Shown: in pieces, positions 50,101-59,098 of the stretch
Position numbering within the stretch: the stretch's first letter is position 1
How the letters are laid out: each line of letters begins with the position of its first letter
Source of the DNA: Ruegeria sp. AD91A
GTDB taxonomy: Bacteria; Pseudomonadota; Alphaproteobacteria; Rhodobacterales; Rhodobacteraceae
Length of the DNA: 64,000 nt
Reading direction: 5' to 3'
Assembly (NCBI RefSeq): GCF_003443535.1
Contig: NZ_CP031946.1
Location: 1,426,001-1,490,000 of the forward strand
The notes under the pieces: model-generated
The model's database searches: none
What the model was told of the DNA's origin: nothing
The model's input: the letters and a program-made list of their open reading frames with translations, nothing else
Program-made: the position numbers and the translations under genes

Positions 50101-51984
50101 CTATGCATCCTTTTTGTCAAGTGGTGGCAACTTGTCGATACCAAGCCACGGTGGCTGCAAGCTGGTTATCCGGTACCGTGCGGCATTGCGCCCCAGAAAA
50201 CTGTTTATCGCTGCATTCATACCGGTATACGACCCACCTCCATGACGGCGATAGGATGTGAACGCGATACTGCCCCCGGGCGCGAGAACCCGGTCGATGC
50301 GGCGTAAAAGCTGGTTCATCACCTGCTCTGCCCGAACTCCGCGAATGATGACGACACCGACGCTTTCGTCTTCAAACAGCTTCAGCATCAAGGGGGGCAG
50401 CGCCCGGTAGACATGCAATCGTCCGGCAAGAATGGGGTCGCGGAAATATTCCAGCAGTGCATAAAACGTGCGATCCAATGCCTGTAGCTCGGGATCCTGA
50501 ATTGCATCCGCACATGTGAAGCCGTCCCATGACAGCCCCCACGGCCCTATGACCGTCAATTTTTCGACAGCGTCCAGGCCAAGAATTTCTTCTATGATTT
50601 CAGTCTCAACATGTCCGATCAGCACCCAGTTCTTCTTGCCACTGATTGATCCAAGAAAACTCTGCCGCTGGTCTCTTGTTCTTTCAACTTCAGGAGGGAC
50701 AGCAGGCAGGAAAACAGGATCCTTTGGATCAAACGGCACCGAAACCTGTTTGGCATCCGTAATCTGCGCGTGTTGCGCGGCGGCCTCTTCGTAATCGAAC
50801 GACGTTTCGAGGGCATCGAGCCGAACAAACCAGGGGAAATTGTTTGGCTTGGAGTTCTCGGGTTTGGACATTTTGCCAAGGCGGGTCCACTTCGCGACCT
50901 GGGCAAATGTGATTTCGGGGTCCTTGTACATTTCGGCGTTGAAGGACAAATCACCATCTTCCATCACCCCGAGCTCCAGTGCCTTGACATAGCGCCCGCT
51001 GCGAAAGCGGCTGAACTTTGCGATAAAATCCCGCGCTACCTCGGTTTTTCGGAGGCTTGCAATACGTTCCTTGTGAAATGCAACCGCCTGATGATGCAGT
51101 TGCCCCAAAACAGGATCTGATCGCAGTTTTTCAAAAACCTCGCGAAGGCGTGTGACTTTGGACAGGACCGAGGTTTCTTCGACGTCGTTATAACAATGCA
51201 GTTTCCAGTAAGCTTGACCAGTTGCCTCCATCTTCGGGTGAAAGCTCGAGGTGTTCACATCCCCTCGCAGTCGCTTCATCAGATAGCTTTCCACAGACCT
51301 CACCGCATAGTGGTTCATCCGAAAAAGCCTGCGCCCAAACCCTGCGCCCGTCGATGAATACGCCCACCCGCGTCTTCGCATTGCTGGCGGCAACGGGTCA
51401 CCATCCCCATCTACCCACGCAAATCGATCCGCCTTGTTTGGTATCGGACCCCGCGGACGATGCGTACTTATCGTCCGATACGATCCGTTATTGCGGAACA
51501 GCGATTTGAACGCCCGCAAGTTATGGGGACTGACGGCACCAAGCTCGCCTGCACGGGTGAATTGCTCGACAACGAACCGGTCTTCGAACTCGACGATTCC
51601 GTTGTGCCCGAACAACTGCCAAATTGCAGCAAACCCATCTGCGTGCGGCAATGCACGAAATAAATCGTCCAGTGTCCCGTCGCCGATGCGAATATCAAGG
51701 AATTCATCTACGTCGCAGACCAATATCCATTCGGCCTCTTTGCTCCAGGGGTGTTCCATGGCGTTTGCATAAGCTGAAGCCTGAGGTCCAAACTCCCACG
51801 GGCCGGGATTGTCGATATGCGCCAGGAATCCAAGCTCCTCGCATCGCCGAAGGATCGCGTCGGTGCCATCGGAACAATCATTTGAATTGACTATAAAATG
51901 CGTGAAGCCGATCGAAAGATAGTATGCAATCCATTCCAGGATGAACGGCCCTTCGTCTTTCATCGTGGATATGACAAGTCTCAT
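50101..51984 (-). CDS. Family-2-type glycosyltransferase fused to a methyltransferase-like domain
   Basis: 627-aa two-domain protein. Residues 1-350 are a glycosyltransferase: RLVISTMKDEGPFILEWIAY, NSNDCSDGTDAILRRCEELG and WILVCDVDEFLDIRIGDG (DxD). Residues about 440-627 look Rossmann-like: KNWVLIGHVETEIIEEILGL, then VLAPGGSIAFTSYRRHGGGS and YTGMNAAINSFLGRNAARYR. The last parts parallel the stand-alone methyltransferase at 49335, but the glycine-rich SAM motif I is not recognisable, so this domain may be inactive. The ATG at 51984 has AGG 8 nt upstream; a GTG at 51999 is less likely. Confidence 0.75.
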   Translation of the reverse strand: MRLVISTMKDEGPFILEWIAYYLSIGFTHFIVNSNDCSDGTDAILRRCEELGFLAHIDNPGPWEFGPQASAYANAMEHPWSKEAEWILVCDVDEFLDIRIGDGTLDDLFRALPHADGFAAIWQLFGHNGIVEFEDRFVVEQFTRAGELGAVSPHNLRAFKSLFRNNGSYRTISTHRPRGPIPNKADRFAWVDGDGDPLPPAMRRRGWAYSSTGAGFGRRLFRMNHYAVRSVESYLMKRLRGDVNTSSFHPKMEATGQAYWKLHCYNDVEETSVLSKVTRLREVFEKLRSDPVLGQLHHQAVAFHKERIASLRKTEVARDFIAKFSRFRSGRYVKALELGVMEDGDLSFNAEMYKDPEITFAQVAKWTRLGKMSKPENSKPNNFPWFVRLDALETSFDYEEAAAQHAQITDAKQVSVPFDPKDPVFLPAVPPEVERTRDQRQSFLGSISGKKNWVLIGHVETEIIEEILGLDAVEKLTVIGPWGLSWDGFTCADAIQDPELQALDRTFYALLEYFRDPILAGRLHVYRALPPLMLKLFEDESVGVVIIRGVRAEQVMNQLLRRIDRVLAPGGSIAFTSYRRHGGGSYTGMNAAINSFLGRNAARYRITSLQPPWLGIDKLPPLDKKDA

Positions 51985-52301
51985 CGCATCTACCTGCACC
52001 CGTGGCCCGCAAATTCAGGATAGCGGGAAAAAACGCATCTTTGCAGATGTATAGCGCGCATCCCTGCCTGCGGCTTTGTTACGGGCCCCGGAATTGCATT
52101 GCAAGTGGACGAGCCCGCCGGTTCACCAATTGCCAGACCCAAACTCCGCAGACGATCACAGCCTCGCGGGTCGCGTCCGTTGCGTGCGGCTTTGTGCTTG
52201 AAAACGTCAATCGGATTGCCATCGGACATCAACCATTTATAGCTGACGCTCAACATTGCCAAAGTCTCTTGGCAGCAGGGATGCGGTATCTCGAGTGGGT
52301 C
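51985..52301. other. Divergent intergenic region
   Basis: 317 bp between the minus-strand glycosyltransferase-fusion gene and the plus-strand acyltransferase. It should hold the promoters of both. No repeat, RNA gene or clear regulator box was recognised. Confidence 0.45.
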
Positions 52302-53399
52302 ATGACAGGTAGTCTCAAAGATCAAAGGGTGCATGGCCTTGATGCTCTGCGCGGCATCGCAGCGTCTGCGGTCGTGTTTGTACACGCGGTGCAAATTCAT
52401 CCACTTGGTGTCGATTACAAAAACTGGGGTATCGACTATTTTTCGATGGGGGTGCCGCTGTTTTTCTTAATCAGCGCTATGTCCATGTCGCTGGCTTATC
52501 CAAAGGGTGTTTCCTTTGATCGAATCTGGGCCTATGCCTTGCGCCGTTTTTTTCGAATTGCCCCACTCTTTTACCTGATGCTCTGTGCTTGGCTGTATAT
52601 AGGTGTCCAGACCGAAACAGGTACGATCATCAGGAATATGACATTTCTGTTTGGGTTTGTCCCCAGTGAACAAACAAGTGTTGTTCCGGCGGGTTGGTCA
52701 ATTGGCGTCGAAGTCATCTTCTATCTTTTGTTCCCATTCTTTTGGGCTTGGCGGAACATTTGAGCCGCGCTGTCTCTCTTTTTGCTCGCCTGCTTGGGAT
52801 GGGCGGCCGTTAACTACAATGGCCAGGGTGAAGTTCCCGATTATTACTATTGGACCAGCTTTTTCACGAACGCCCCGTATTTTGCGTTGGGCCTGATCGT
52901 CTGGTGCATCTACCGTTTGACACCTGCGTCGTTCGCGCGCCCTATTGGCTATTTCACCCTCGCAGCGGGTCTGGCCGGGTTGATCTACATGTTTCAGTTC
53001 GGGCCAGTCCTTGATGACGCGCAGAAGATGTATAAGCCGGTCCCGCTCGAGTTTGTGTTGGGCTGGGGCGCTGCCTCTGCAAGTCTCGCGCTATCACAAG
53101 CGCTTCGACCTGTTTCTTTACTCTACAACTCTGCTACCCGCTTTCTTGGAAAGATCAGTTACAGTCTGTACCTGATGCACCCGTTTCTAATCTACAAGAC
53201 AAGCCTGACCCGATGGGCCGCAACGCTTTCGGACAATCCGGATCTTGTGGTGCCCGTCGTCTGCGCGATTACCCTTGCCGTAACAATACCAGTTGCAACT
53301 GTTATCTACTACGCTGTCGAAGTTCCATTCATGCGTTTCGCCCGCCATCTCACCAAGCCGGATCCGAGAAACACAGCCTTACAACAATTGGCATCGTGA
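52302..53399 (+). pseudogene. Acyltransferase-3 (OafA/NodX-like) gene with an in-frame stop
   Basis: Multi-pass membrane acyltransferase for surface glycans, split by one TGA at 52761-52763 in the same frame. The first part has the catalytic motif VHGLDALRGIAASAVVFVHA (R/H-rich opening) and GVPLFFLISAMSMSLAYPKG, then GWSIGVEVIFYLLFPFFWAW. The second continues directly as ALSLFLLACLGWAAVNYNGQ and ends FLGKISYSLYLMHPFLIYK with VEVPFMRF, the usual family ending. Without the TGA it is a normal-length protein of about 365 aa. It is a recent nonsense mutation, a sequencing error or a readthrough site. The start near 52302 is uncertain (52281 is another Met). Confidence 0.75.
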
Positions 53400-53431
53400 C
53401 AGCAGAGTACGCCCACCGACACAACGCGACT

Positions 53432-54265
53432 CTATAGTACCAGGGGAATAACCTCGCCCTTATTGCGGGCAATGTCGGTGATGTCAAAAGCACCGCTTTG
53501 CAGTTCAGCGTCGCCCCGAACAACCATCACAGAGTGATTTTTGACGATGACCTCACGAACGATGTCCGGGCGACAAGCGCAGGACATGACGCACTGAAGC
53601 ACCAGGTTCGCCAGCCCCTCTTTCCCGTCGAAATAGTCCGAATTGTAATGTGCTTCCATCGTAGACCATTGCCAGTCTTCAATGACGAAGATGCCCCCTT
53701 CCGACATGCGCGGAAATACGAGGTTGAACGACAGCATCGTTTCCAAATACTGGTGCGAAGCGTCATCAATGACGAGATCAATCTTCTCGTCGCCGAACTC
53801 TGCGTCCAGCAATTCTCTGAACCGACTGATGTCCGCCTGACTTAACCCCTTGTAAAGCCGCACGTTATCCTGCCGCGAATACCTTTCGATATAGGCGTCA
53901 AGGTGAGGAAGCTCGCGCGTCGAATATTCAACTGCAACCAGTTTGTCAGGCCGAAATACACGATCTAGGAGAGCGACGCTCCCTCCCTGCCATACTCCAA
54001 TATCGACGATATTATTAACATCGATCTTCGAGGTACAATCAAGTTCGGCCTCGATCATTTCGCGGGTTTTCACCAGCAGAAACTCATTATCGCTCGATGT
54101 GATTTCGTGGTATTCAGAATCATCGACTGTGGCGAAAAAATTGACGCCACCAACGGTGCATCTGTTCCGCTCTGACCAAGCAATCGGTTGGACTTTCTTC
54201 TTTCTCGAACCGCCTGAAATTGAGTGCAAGGCAGTTGAGATAGCTTCCCTAAATTTGTTCACCAT
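53432..54265 (-). CDS. Class I SAM methyltransferase-like protein
   Basis: 277-aa protein related to the CmcI/rhamnosyl O-methyltransferase type. NNIVDIGVWQGGSVALLDRV is motif I, KLVAVEYSTRELPHLDAYI follows, then IDLVIDDASHQYLETMLSFN and MSEGGIFVIEDWQWSTMEAH. The region around residues 50-80 has no recognised features. It is convergent with the acyltransferase gene and divergent from the TylF-like gene. It is probably a sugar or aglycone methylase of the cluster. Confidence 0.78.
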   Translation of the reverse strand: MVNKFREAISTALHSISGGSRKKKVQPIAWSERNRCTVGGVNFFATVDDSEYHEITSSDNEFLLVKTREMIEAELDCTSKIDVNNIVDIGVWQGGSVALLDRVFRPDKLVAVEYSTRELPHLDAYIERYSRQDNVRLYKGLSQADISRFRELLDAEFGDEKIDLVIDDASHQYLETMLSFNLVFPRMSEGGIFVIEDWQWSTMEAHYNSDYFDGKEGLANLVLQCVMSCACRPDIVREVIVKNHSVMVVRGDAELQSGAFDITDIARNKGEVIPLVL

Positions 54266-54640
54266 AATGCCCTTACCTGATGGATTGTTGCTTCATCACC
54301 TGAAAGGCTTGGGTTTACAAGCTTCCTGAACATCCAAGGCAGAAAGAAACGCAGGGCAGTTGTTTCACGACCTCGAAAATGGGGCAGATCAGATCATATT
54401 CGCCAAGCCTGATGCTGAAGTTGGCGCAAACATTCGCGTAATTCGTAGCGTCAAAAACGATATGTTTCACTCTGCACGTCAGAGCTGGAAGTTAAGGCAC
54501 GTCTAAGTTAAAAAAATCGCAGTTCACAGGATAATGTGACTCCATTTAACCAACCCTCCAGGCGATTTCCCGCGATTCTTATTGAAACTTTACAGCAGAG
54601 AGGTCAGAACCAGCCAGACATCTATGCAAGGTTATAATTT
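54266..54640. other. Intergenic region between two methyltransferase genes
   Basis: 375 bp, AT-richer than the surroundings, between divergent genes. It should hold promoters in both directions. No coding frame, tRNA or hairpin of note was recognised. Confidence 0.45.
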
Positions 54641-55393
54641 ATGCTCGCGGAACTTCGGGAACAATATCTGACCACGGTTGCCCGTGCCCTGGATGGCACG
54701 ATTTATGAAGACCCACCAATTCTGTTTGGAGACACCAAACCGAATTATGACTCCAAAAACCGTGAATACGGCTGGGATTGGCCGTCTGTTGCGTTCACGA
54801 TGGTGGGCAGCAAGCGATTGGCCAATGTTCGCGCCATGGTAGAATCCGTCATTGGCAACCGGGTTCCCGGCGATTTTGTCGAAACCGGAGTATGGCGTGG
54901 CGGTGCCAGCATCTTTGCGAAGGCGGTTCTCTTTGCGTACGGCCAGAATGACCGACGTGTCGTTCTATGCGACTCGTTTCAGGGCCTGCCCGAGCCAAAT
55001 GAAGAGCTTTACCCAGAGGACAAAGGGTCTGACTTTCACAAGTACGACGCCCTGGCCGTGTCAGCTGATACAGTAAGGGCAAATTTTGAAAAGTTCGGGC
55101 TTCTGGATGATCAGGTTGTGTTCATTGAAGGCTTCTTCAAAGACACCATGCCACTGGTACCCAGCGAGCAGATCGCCGTGCTGCGTCTTGACGGTGACAT
55201 GTATGAATCAACCATAGATCCTTTGCGGCACCTTTTCGGCAAAGTCTCGAAAGGTGGATGGATCATCGTTGACGACTATCATGTGGTTCCCGCAGCCAAA
55301 GCTGCCGTGCATGATTATCTTGACGAAGTGGGGTATCAGCCACCCGCGATCAATGAAATCGATGGTGTGGGTGTCTATTTCCAGAAGGTGTAG
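54641..55393 (+). CDS. TylF/MycF-family O-methyltransferase
   Basis: 250-aa methyltransferase of the TylF (macrocin O-methyltransferase) family, which acts on sugar hydroxyls with a divalent metal. The SAM site is VPGDFVETGVWRGGASIFAK, then VVLCDSFQGLPEPNEELYPE (signature of the family), FIEGFFKDTMPLVPSEQIAV and LRLDGDMYESTIDPLRHLF. KGGWIIVDDYHVVPAAKAAV carries the catalytic/metal Asp pair. It closes the glycan cluster. Confidence 0.87.
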   Translation: MLAELREQYLTTVARALDGTIYEDPPILFGDTKPNYDSKNREYGWDWPSVAFTMVGSKRLANVRAMVESVIGNRVPGDFVETGVWRGGASIFAKAVLFAYGQNDRRVVLCDSFQGLPEPNEELYPEDKGSDFHKYDALAVSADTVRANFEKFGLLDDQVVFIEGFFKDTMPLVPSEQIAVLRLDGDMYESTIDPLRHLFGKVSKGGWIIVDDYHVVPAAKAAVHDYLDEVGYQPPAINEIDGVGVYFQKV

Positions 55394-55752
55394 AGAGAAC
55401 CCGCTGGAACAGACTTGGGGGTCAGGTCACGGGTCAGGTTGCGCCTACAACTTGCGGGCGCTGCTGACGTCGGGGCCCGTCACCTGAACACCTGAAACGT
55501 CAGGCTCAGCAAGGCTGTGGCCTATTCGTGTTTCAGAATGGCCGACCAAGCAAACACCCCCGGGGGTGCTACCGGACAGCATCCTCAACATCCCGATGAA
55601 CGTCCACAATGTGGAACTGATTCAAGTTCTGAAAGCGTCTATTTCACTTGGTATAGCTGTCTTCGACAGCCCTTTCGGACCTCGCTCAGTGGACAAAAGA
55701 GCGGATGCAATCTTCGCACCCTTCATCAATTTCTTATTTTTTCACTGAGAGT
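55394..55752. other. Intergenic region between tylF-like gene and tRNA-Leu
   Basis: About 360 bp with no supported gene. The palindrome CACCCCCGGGGGTG (near 55557-55570) is the only striking feature. A 60-codon frame at 55566-55748 is not supported by a ribosome site or family match. Confidence 0.45.
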
Positions 55753-55839
55753 TGGTGCGGTCGAGAAGACTCGAACTTCCACGGGTGTTACCCCACAGCG
55801 ACCTCAACGCTGCGCGTCTACCAATTCCGCCACGACCGC
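55753..55839 (-). tRNA. tRNA-Leu (anticodon GAG)
   Basis: On the minus strand the molecule starts GCGGTCG and ends CGACCGC-A-CCA, with the CCA encoded in the gene. The D arm is GCGGAATTGGTAGACGC, the anticodon arm is CAGCG-TTGAGGT-CGCTG with GAG as anticodon, a long variable arm follows (class II tRNA, as expected for Leu), and the T arm has GTTCGAGTC. Length is 87 nt. It reads CUC codons. Confidence 0.95.
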
Positions 55840-55980
55840 ACTGCCAATGACTTGGTAAAGCGGCGTATAGACGTTGGTGTGCGCGATGTGAAGAGGCAAA
55901 AACACTCCGGTTCAAAAACCTTCACCGCGACCTTATCTATGCTACCGGACAACACGCTAATGATCTGACAGGAGCCGCAG

Positions 55981-56640
55981 ATGACCCCGCCCGATAACCG
56001 CCCAATCGTTCAGATCGATATCGTCTCGGATGTTGTGTGCCCCTGGTGTGTTGTCGGGTTTCGGCAGCTTGAAGAAGCGCTGCAGCAACAGGGTGTTCTT
56101 GCCCGGCTTCGCTGGCATCCGTTCGAGTTGAACCCGAACATGCCGCCCGAGGGCCAGAATTTGCGCGAGCATATCATGGAGAAATACGGCACGACCGGTG
56201 ACCAAAGCCAGCAGGCCCGGGACAGGCTTACCTCGATCGGCGCTGAGCTCGGCTTTACCTTCAACTTCGACGAAGACAGCAGAATGGTGAATTCATTCGC
56301 GGCGCATCAGTTGCTGGATTGGACGGAAGGGTTTGGTCGGCAGCATCCATTGAAACTGGCTCTGTTTGACGCGTATTTCACACATCAGAGGGATGTTTCC
56401 GATATTGATGTTCTGCTGGAAGCTGTTCGGTCCATCGGGCTGGACGCGGATAAAGCGCGACAAGCGCTTGAAAGCGGAAAACACATAGCCCCCGTACGTG
56501 AAAAGCAGCAGTTCTGGACCAGCCGGGGCATTTCAGGTGTGCCATCCATGGTATTTGGCGGAAAATATCTGCTGACCGGCGCGCAAGGATCTGAAACCTA
56601 TGCACAGGTGTTGCAACGTTGCCTGTCTGAGGCCGCCTGA
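55981..56640 (+). CDS. DsbA-family oxidoreductase, FrnE-like
   Basis: 219-aa thioredoxin-fold protein with the CPWC active site in DIVSDVVCPWCVVGFRQLEE, followed by the helical insertion of FrnE/2-hydroxychromene-2-carboxylate isomerase relatives. The cis-Pro loop lies in ISGVPSMVFGGKYLLTGAQG and the C-terminus is the usual short helix. No signal peptide, so cytoplasmic. GGAG lies 9 nt before the ATG. In Deinococcus FrnE is a cytoplasmic disulfide isomerase linked to oxidative stress; here the role is by family only. Confidence 0.88.
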   Translation: MTPPDNRPIVQIDIVSDVVCPWCVVGFRQLEEALQQQGVLARLRWHPFELNPNMPPEGQNLREHIMEKYGTTGDQSQQARDRLTSIGAELGFTFNFDEDSRMVNSFAAHQLLDWTEGFGRQHPLKLALFDAYFTHQRDVSDIDVLLEAVRSIGLDADKARQALESGKHIAPVREKQQFWTSRGISGVPSMVFGGKYLLTGAQGSETYAQVLQRCLSEAA

Positions 56641-56679
56641 CCCCTTTCCCTGACCGATCTGGACGGTTATGAGGCCGAC

Positions 56680-57336
56680 ATGGAATGGAAAATCACCGAT
56701 GGTCTGACCAGCTATGACGACGCCGTTGCCTTTATGGAGGCGCAGGTCGCCGCAATCGCAAGTGGCGACGCCGAGGAATGTGTCTGGCTGTTGGAACACC
56801 CGCCGCTTTATACTGCGGGAACCTCAGCCAAGATCGAGGATCTGACCGACCCTGATCGGTTTCCGGTTTATGAAAGCAAACGCGGGGGCGAATACACCTA
56901 TCACGGGCCCGGTCAGCGTGTGGCTTATGTCATGCTGGATCTGAACAAACGGGGACGCGATGTGCGCCGTTTTGTGAAGCAGCTTGAAACCTGGGTGATT
57001 TCAGCGCTGGCGGAGTTCAATGTACAAGGTGAGATTCGTGGCGGGCGCGTGGGGGTTTGGGTTCGGCGTGACGACAAGCCTTTGACGGCGACCGGCAAAC
57101 CGGCGGAAGATAAGATCGCCGCCATTGGTTTGCGCCTGCGCAAATGGGTCAGTTTTCACGGTATCTCAGTGAATGTCGAACCGGATCTGGAACATTTTTC
57201 GGGCATCGTCCCATGCGGGATAAGCGAATACGGCGTGACGTCATTGGTCGATCTGGGGCTGCCGGTGACAATGGCAGATATTGATGCAGCTCTGGAAAAG
57301 ACATTCGCAGACGTTTTTGGATCTGCTGATTCCTGA
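56680..57336 (+). CDS. lipB: Lipoyl (octanoyl) transferase LipB
   Basis: Transfers octanoate from acyl carrier protein to lipoyl domains. 218 aa, normal length. The family motif is [20 protein letters not shown], the catalytic lysine is in [19 protein letters not shown], and the cysteine is in [23 protein letters not shown] 56680 matches the typical N-terminus [20 protein letters not shown]. It follows the FrnE-like gene by 39 nt. Confidence 0.94.
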   Translation: MEWKITDGLTSYDDAVAFMEAQVAAIASGDAEECVWLLEHPPLYTAGTSAKIEDLTDPDRFPVYESKRGGEYTYHGPGQRVAYVMLDLNKRGRDVRRFVKQLETWVISALAEFNVQGEIRGGRVGVWVRRDDKPLTATGKPAEDKIAAIGLRLRKWVSFHGISVNVEPDLEHFSGIVPCGISEYGVTSLVDLGLPVTMADIDAALEKTFADVFGSADS

Positions 57337-57651
57337 ACTCAACTGCCAATCGCTGCGCAGCGAATCGCTGCGCTCTACTGTAGCAAACAACAATCCTTGT
57401 GACCGGGTGGCTCTGTTTCCCATGCGTAAGGCAATTAACCCTGAATTCGGTGGATTTAGGGAAGTCTTTAAGCATTTTTTAACTCAGGTAGATACAAAGG
57501 CCCAGTTAACGAGTAATATGGAACTGCCAATCAAGAGTGAGAGGTATGTTAACCGGTGATCCAGGGCTCGCCCTCGAAATCCGAGAAGTGTTTGGTTACG
57601 AGTCTGCCGTTCCGACCCCAAATCGGAACGGCAATTCTTTTTAAGGCACCG
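57337..57651. other. Intergenic region after lipB, possible small RNA
   Basis: 315 bp with no credible protein. It ends in a strong plus-strand terminator (57606-57642) far (about 270 nt) from the lipB stop, and AT-rich stretches around 57470-57560 could hold a promoter. A short plus-strand transcript ending at that terminator is possible. Confidence 0.45.
57606..57642 (+). terminator. Rho-independent terminator
   Basis: Perfect 10-bp stem GCCGTTCCGA / TCGGAACGGC with loop CCCCAAA, followed by AATTCTTTTT. It points plus-strand. No T-run exists in the minus direction, so it is not the end of the minus-strand CDF gene. Confidence 0.8.
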
Positions 57652-58593
57652 CTATTCTTCCTGGTGCCCAAATCGGGACGAACCGACGCAGGCGCGGTCG
57701 GCCTGTTCCAGTTCGAGCGTCGCATGGCCTACCCCAAAACGATCCAGAAGGGTTAGCCTGACACTGTTCCGCACCTCTTCGGCCTTTTGCCAGGCGTCTG
57801 TATCGATGACCAGATGAGCCGTCAGCGCGGGCTGCCGTTCCTGCATGCTCCACAAATGCATGTGATGCACTTCGGCCACCCCTTCTGTTTCTTCAATAGC
57901 CGCCGCAACTTGCTCTGGTTCCAGGTCGAGCGGTGCGCCTAGCATCAGAATGCGGATCGTCTCACCTATCTCACTTTTGACATGCCACATGATATAGACG
58001 GAGATCAGGATCGTCACCACCGGGTCCACCCATGTCCAGCCGAACAGGATCACTGCGGTTCCCGCCACGATCACGGCGACTGATCCCAATGCGTCAGCAA
58101 CATTATGAATGAATGCGGCCCGGATATTCATGCTCTCCTTGGCCAGAGCATACGTCAGCGCAGCGGTTACGAGATCGACCACCAATGCCAGCGCGGCGAT
58201 CCAAACCATAATCCACCCGTTGATCGGCTCGGGTTCAAAAAACCGTATCACTCCTTCGTAGAACAGATAGACAGACAGCACGATCAACGTGGTGTAATTG
58301 ACCAATGCGGCGACGACTTCGGCCCGGCCATAGCCAAAGCTCATACGGGCATCGGCGGGGCGCCGGGCTATCTTTCGGGCGAAAAACGCGATTATCAGCG
58401 CGACGGCGTCCGAAAAGTTGTGCAGCGCATCGGCAATCAACGCCAGAGAGCCCGAAATGATGCCACCGATGACCTGAGCCACAGTCAGGAACATGTTCAC
58501 CCCAATCGCCCAGGCGACGCGCGCATCACCTGCGTCCGGATCGATGTGACTATGATGTTGACCATGTCCGGTGTGGGAATGCTGGTGTGCCAT
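57652..58593 (-). CDS. Cation diffusion facilitator metal exporter (CzcD/ZitB-like)
   Basis: 313-aa inner-membrane Zn2+/H+-type antiporter. The His-rich N-terminus (MAHQHSHTGHGQHHSH) precedes six hydrophobic segments. ALIADALHNFSDAVALIIAF is the first metal-site helix (His/Asp), and FIHNVADALGSVAVIVAGTA the second (HxxxD). The C-terminal domain has EVHHMHLWSMQERQPALTAH, the usual histidine-rich cytoplasmic fold. ATG 58593 has AGGAAACGAC upstream; the longer reading would cover the MerR operator. Divergent from a MerR regulator. Zinc is the likely metal; cobalt, cadmium or others cannot be excluded. Confidence 0.9.
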   Translation of the reverse strand: MAHQHSHTGHGQHHSHIDPDAGDARVAWAIGVNMFLTVAQVIGGIISGSLALIADALHNFSDAVALIIAFFARKIARRPADARMSFGYGRAEVVAALVNYTTLIVLSVYLFYEGVIRFFEPEPINGWIMVWIAALALVVDLVTAALTYALAKESMNIRAAFIHNVADALGSVAVIVAGTAVILFGWTWVDPVVTILISVYIMWHVKSEIGETIRILMLGAPLDLEPEQVAAAIEETEGVAEVHHMHLWSMQERQPALTAHLVIDTDAWQKAEEVRNSVRLTLLDRFGVGHATLELEQADRACVGSSRFGHQEE

Positions 58594-58627
58594 GTCGTTT
58601 CCTGTCCCTTGTTGCGGCTTCCCAGAG

Positions 58628-58658
58628 CATGTAGTTCCTCTAGCCACTAGAGGTTCAA
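58628..58658 (-). promoter_or_regulatory. MerR-type promoter and operator of the metal exporter
   Basis: On the minus strand TTGAAC (-35) and TACATG (-10) are separated by 19 bp, the over-long spacing that MerR activators correct. The spacer holds the perfect dyad CCTCTAG-TGG-CTAGAGG (58637-58653). The start of transcription would be about 30 nt before the exporter ATG at 58593. Confidence 0.82.
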
Positions 58659-58675
58659 GAGGCCGCAACGGAAAA

Positions 58676-59098
58676 ATGTACTCAATCGGGGACTTATCGC
58701 GCCGAACCGGAATGAAAATTCCCACAATCCGGTTTTATGAAGACAAAGGCCTTTTGCCCAGGCCAGAGCGAACGGCGGGCAATCAACGCCGGTATGACGA
58801 TACCGCGTTAAAGCAGCTGATCTTCATTCGCCATTGTCGTGATCTGGGATTGCCACTGGCCGACGTCGTGGGCTTGCTGTCCCTTGAGGGCGCGTCTGGC
58901 AGCGACCTTAACCGGGCGCACGAAATTGCCGAAAAGCAACTGGCCGACCTCCGGGATCGTATTGCCCGCCTTCAAAACCTCGAGGCGGAACTGACCCGAA
59001 TTTCAGCGGCCTGCGACGGGCAGCACGACCACGTCTGTGCCGTGCTGCACGCGTTTCAGGATCATGGCGAATGTATGGGGCCACATGGCGCCGAATGA
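58676..59098 (+). CDS. MerR-family metal-responsive regulator
   Basis: 140-aa activator. The N-terminal HTH is MYSIGDLSRRTGMKIPTIRF then YEDKGLLPRPERTAGNQRRY. The C-terminal metal-binding region is ISAACDGQHDHVCAVLHAF with HGEC, a Cys/His layout like the ZntR/CadR group of Zn- or Cd-sensing MerR proteins. ATG 58676 is preferred over far upstream frames because it gives the exact MerR N-terminus. It should activate the divergent CDF gene through the dyad at 58637-58653. Confidence 0.88.
   Translation: MYSIGDLSRRTGMKIPTIRFYEDKGLLPRPERTAGNQRRYDDTALKQLIFIRHCRDLGLPLADVVGLLSLEGASGSDLNRAHEIAEKQLADLRDRIARLQNLEAELTRISAACDGQHDHVCAVLHAFQDHGECMGPHGAE

Noticed and set aside
55566..55748. 60-codon reading frame before tRNA-Leu
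   Set aside because: No ribosome site or family resemblance, and it ends within the tRNA flank.
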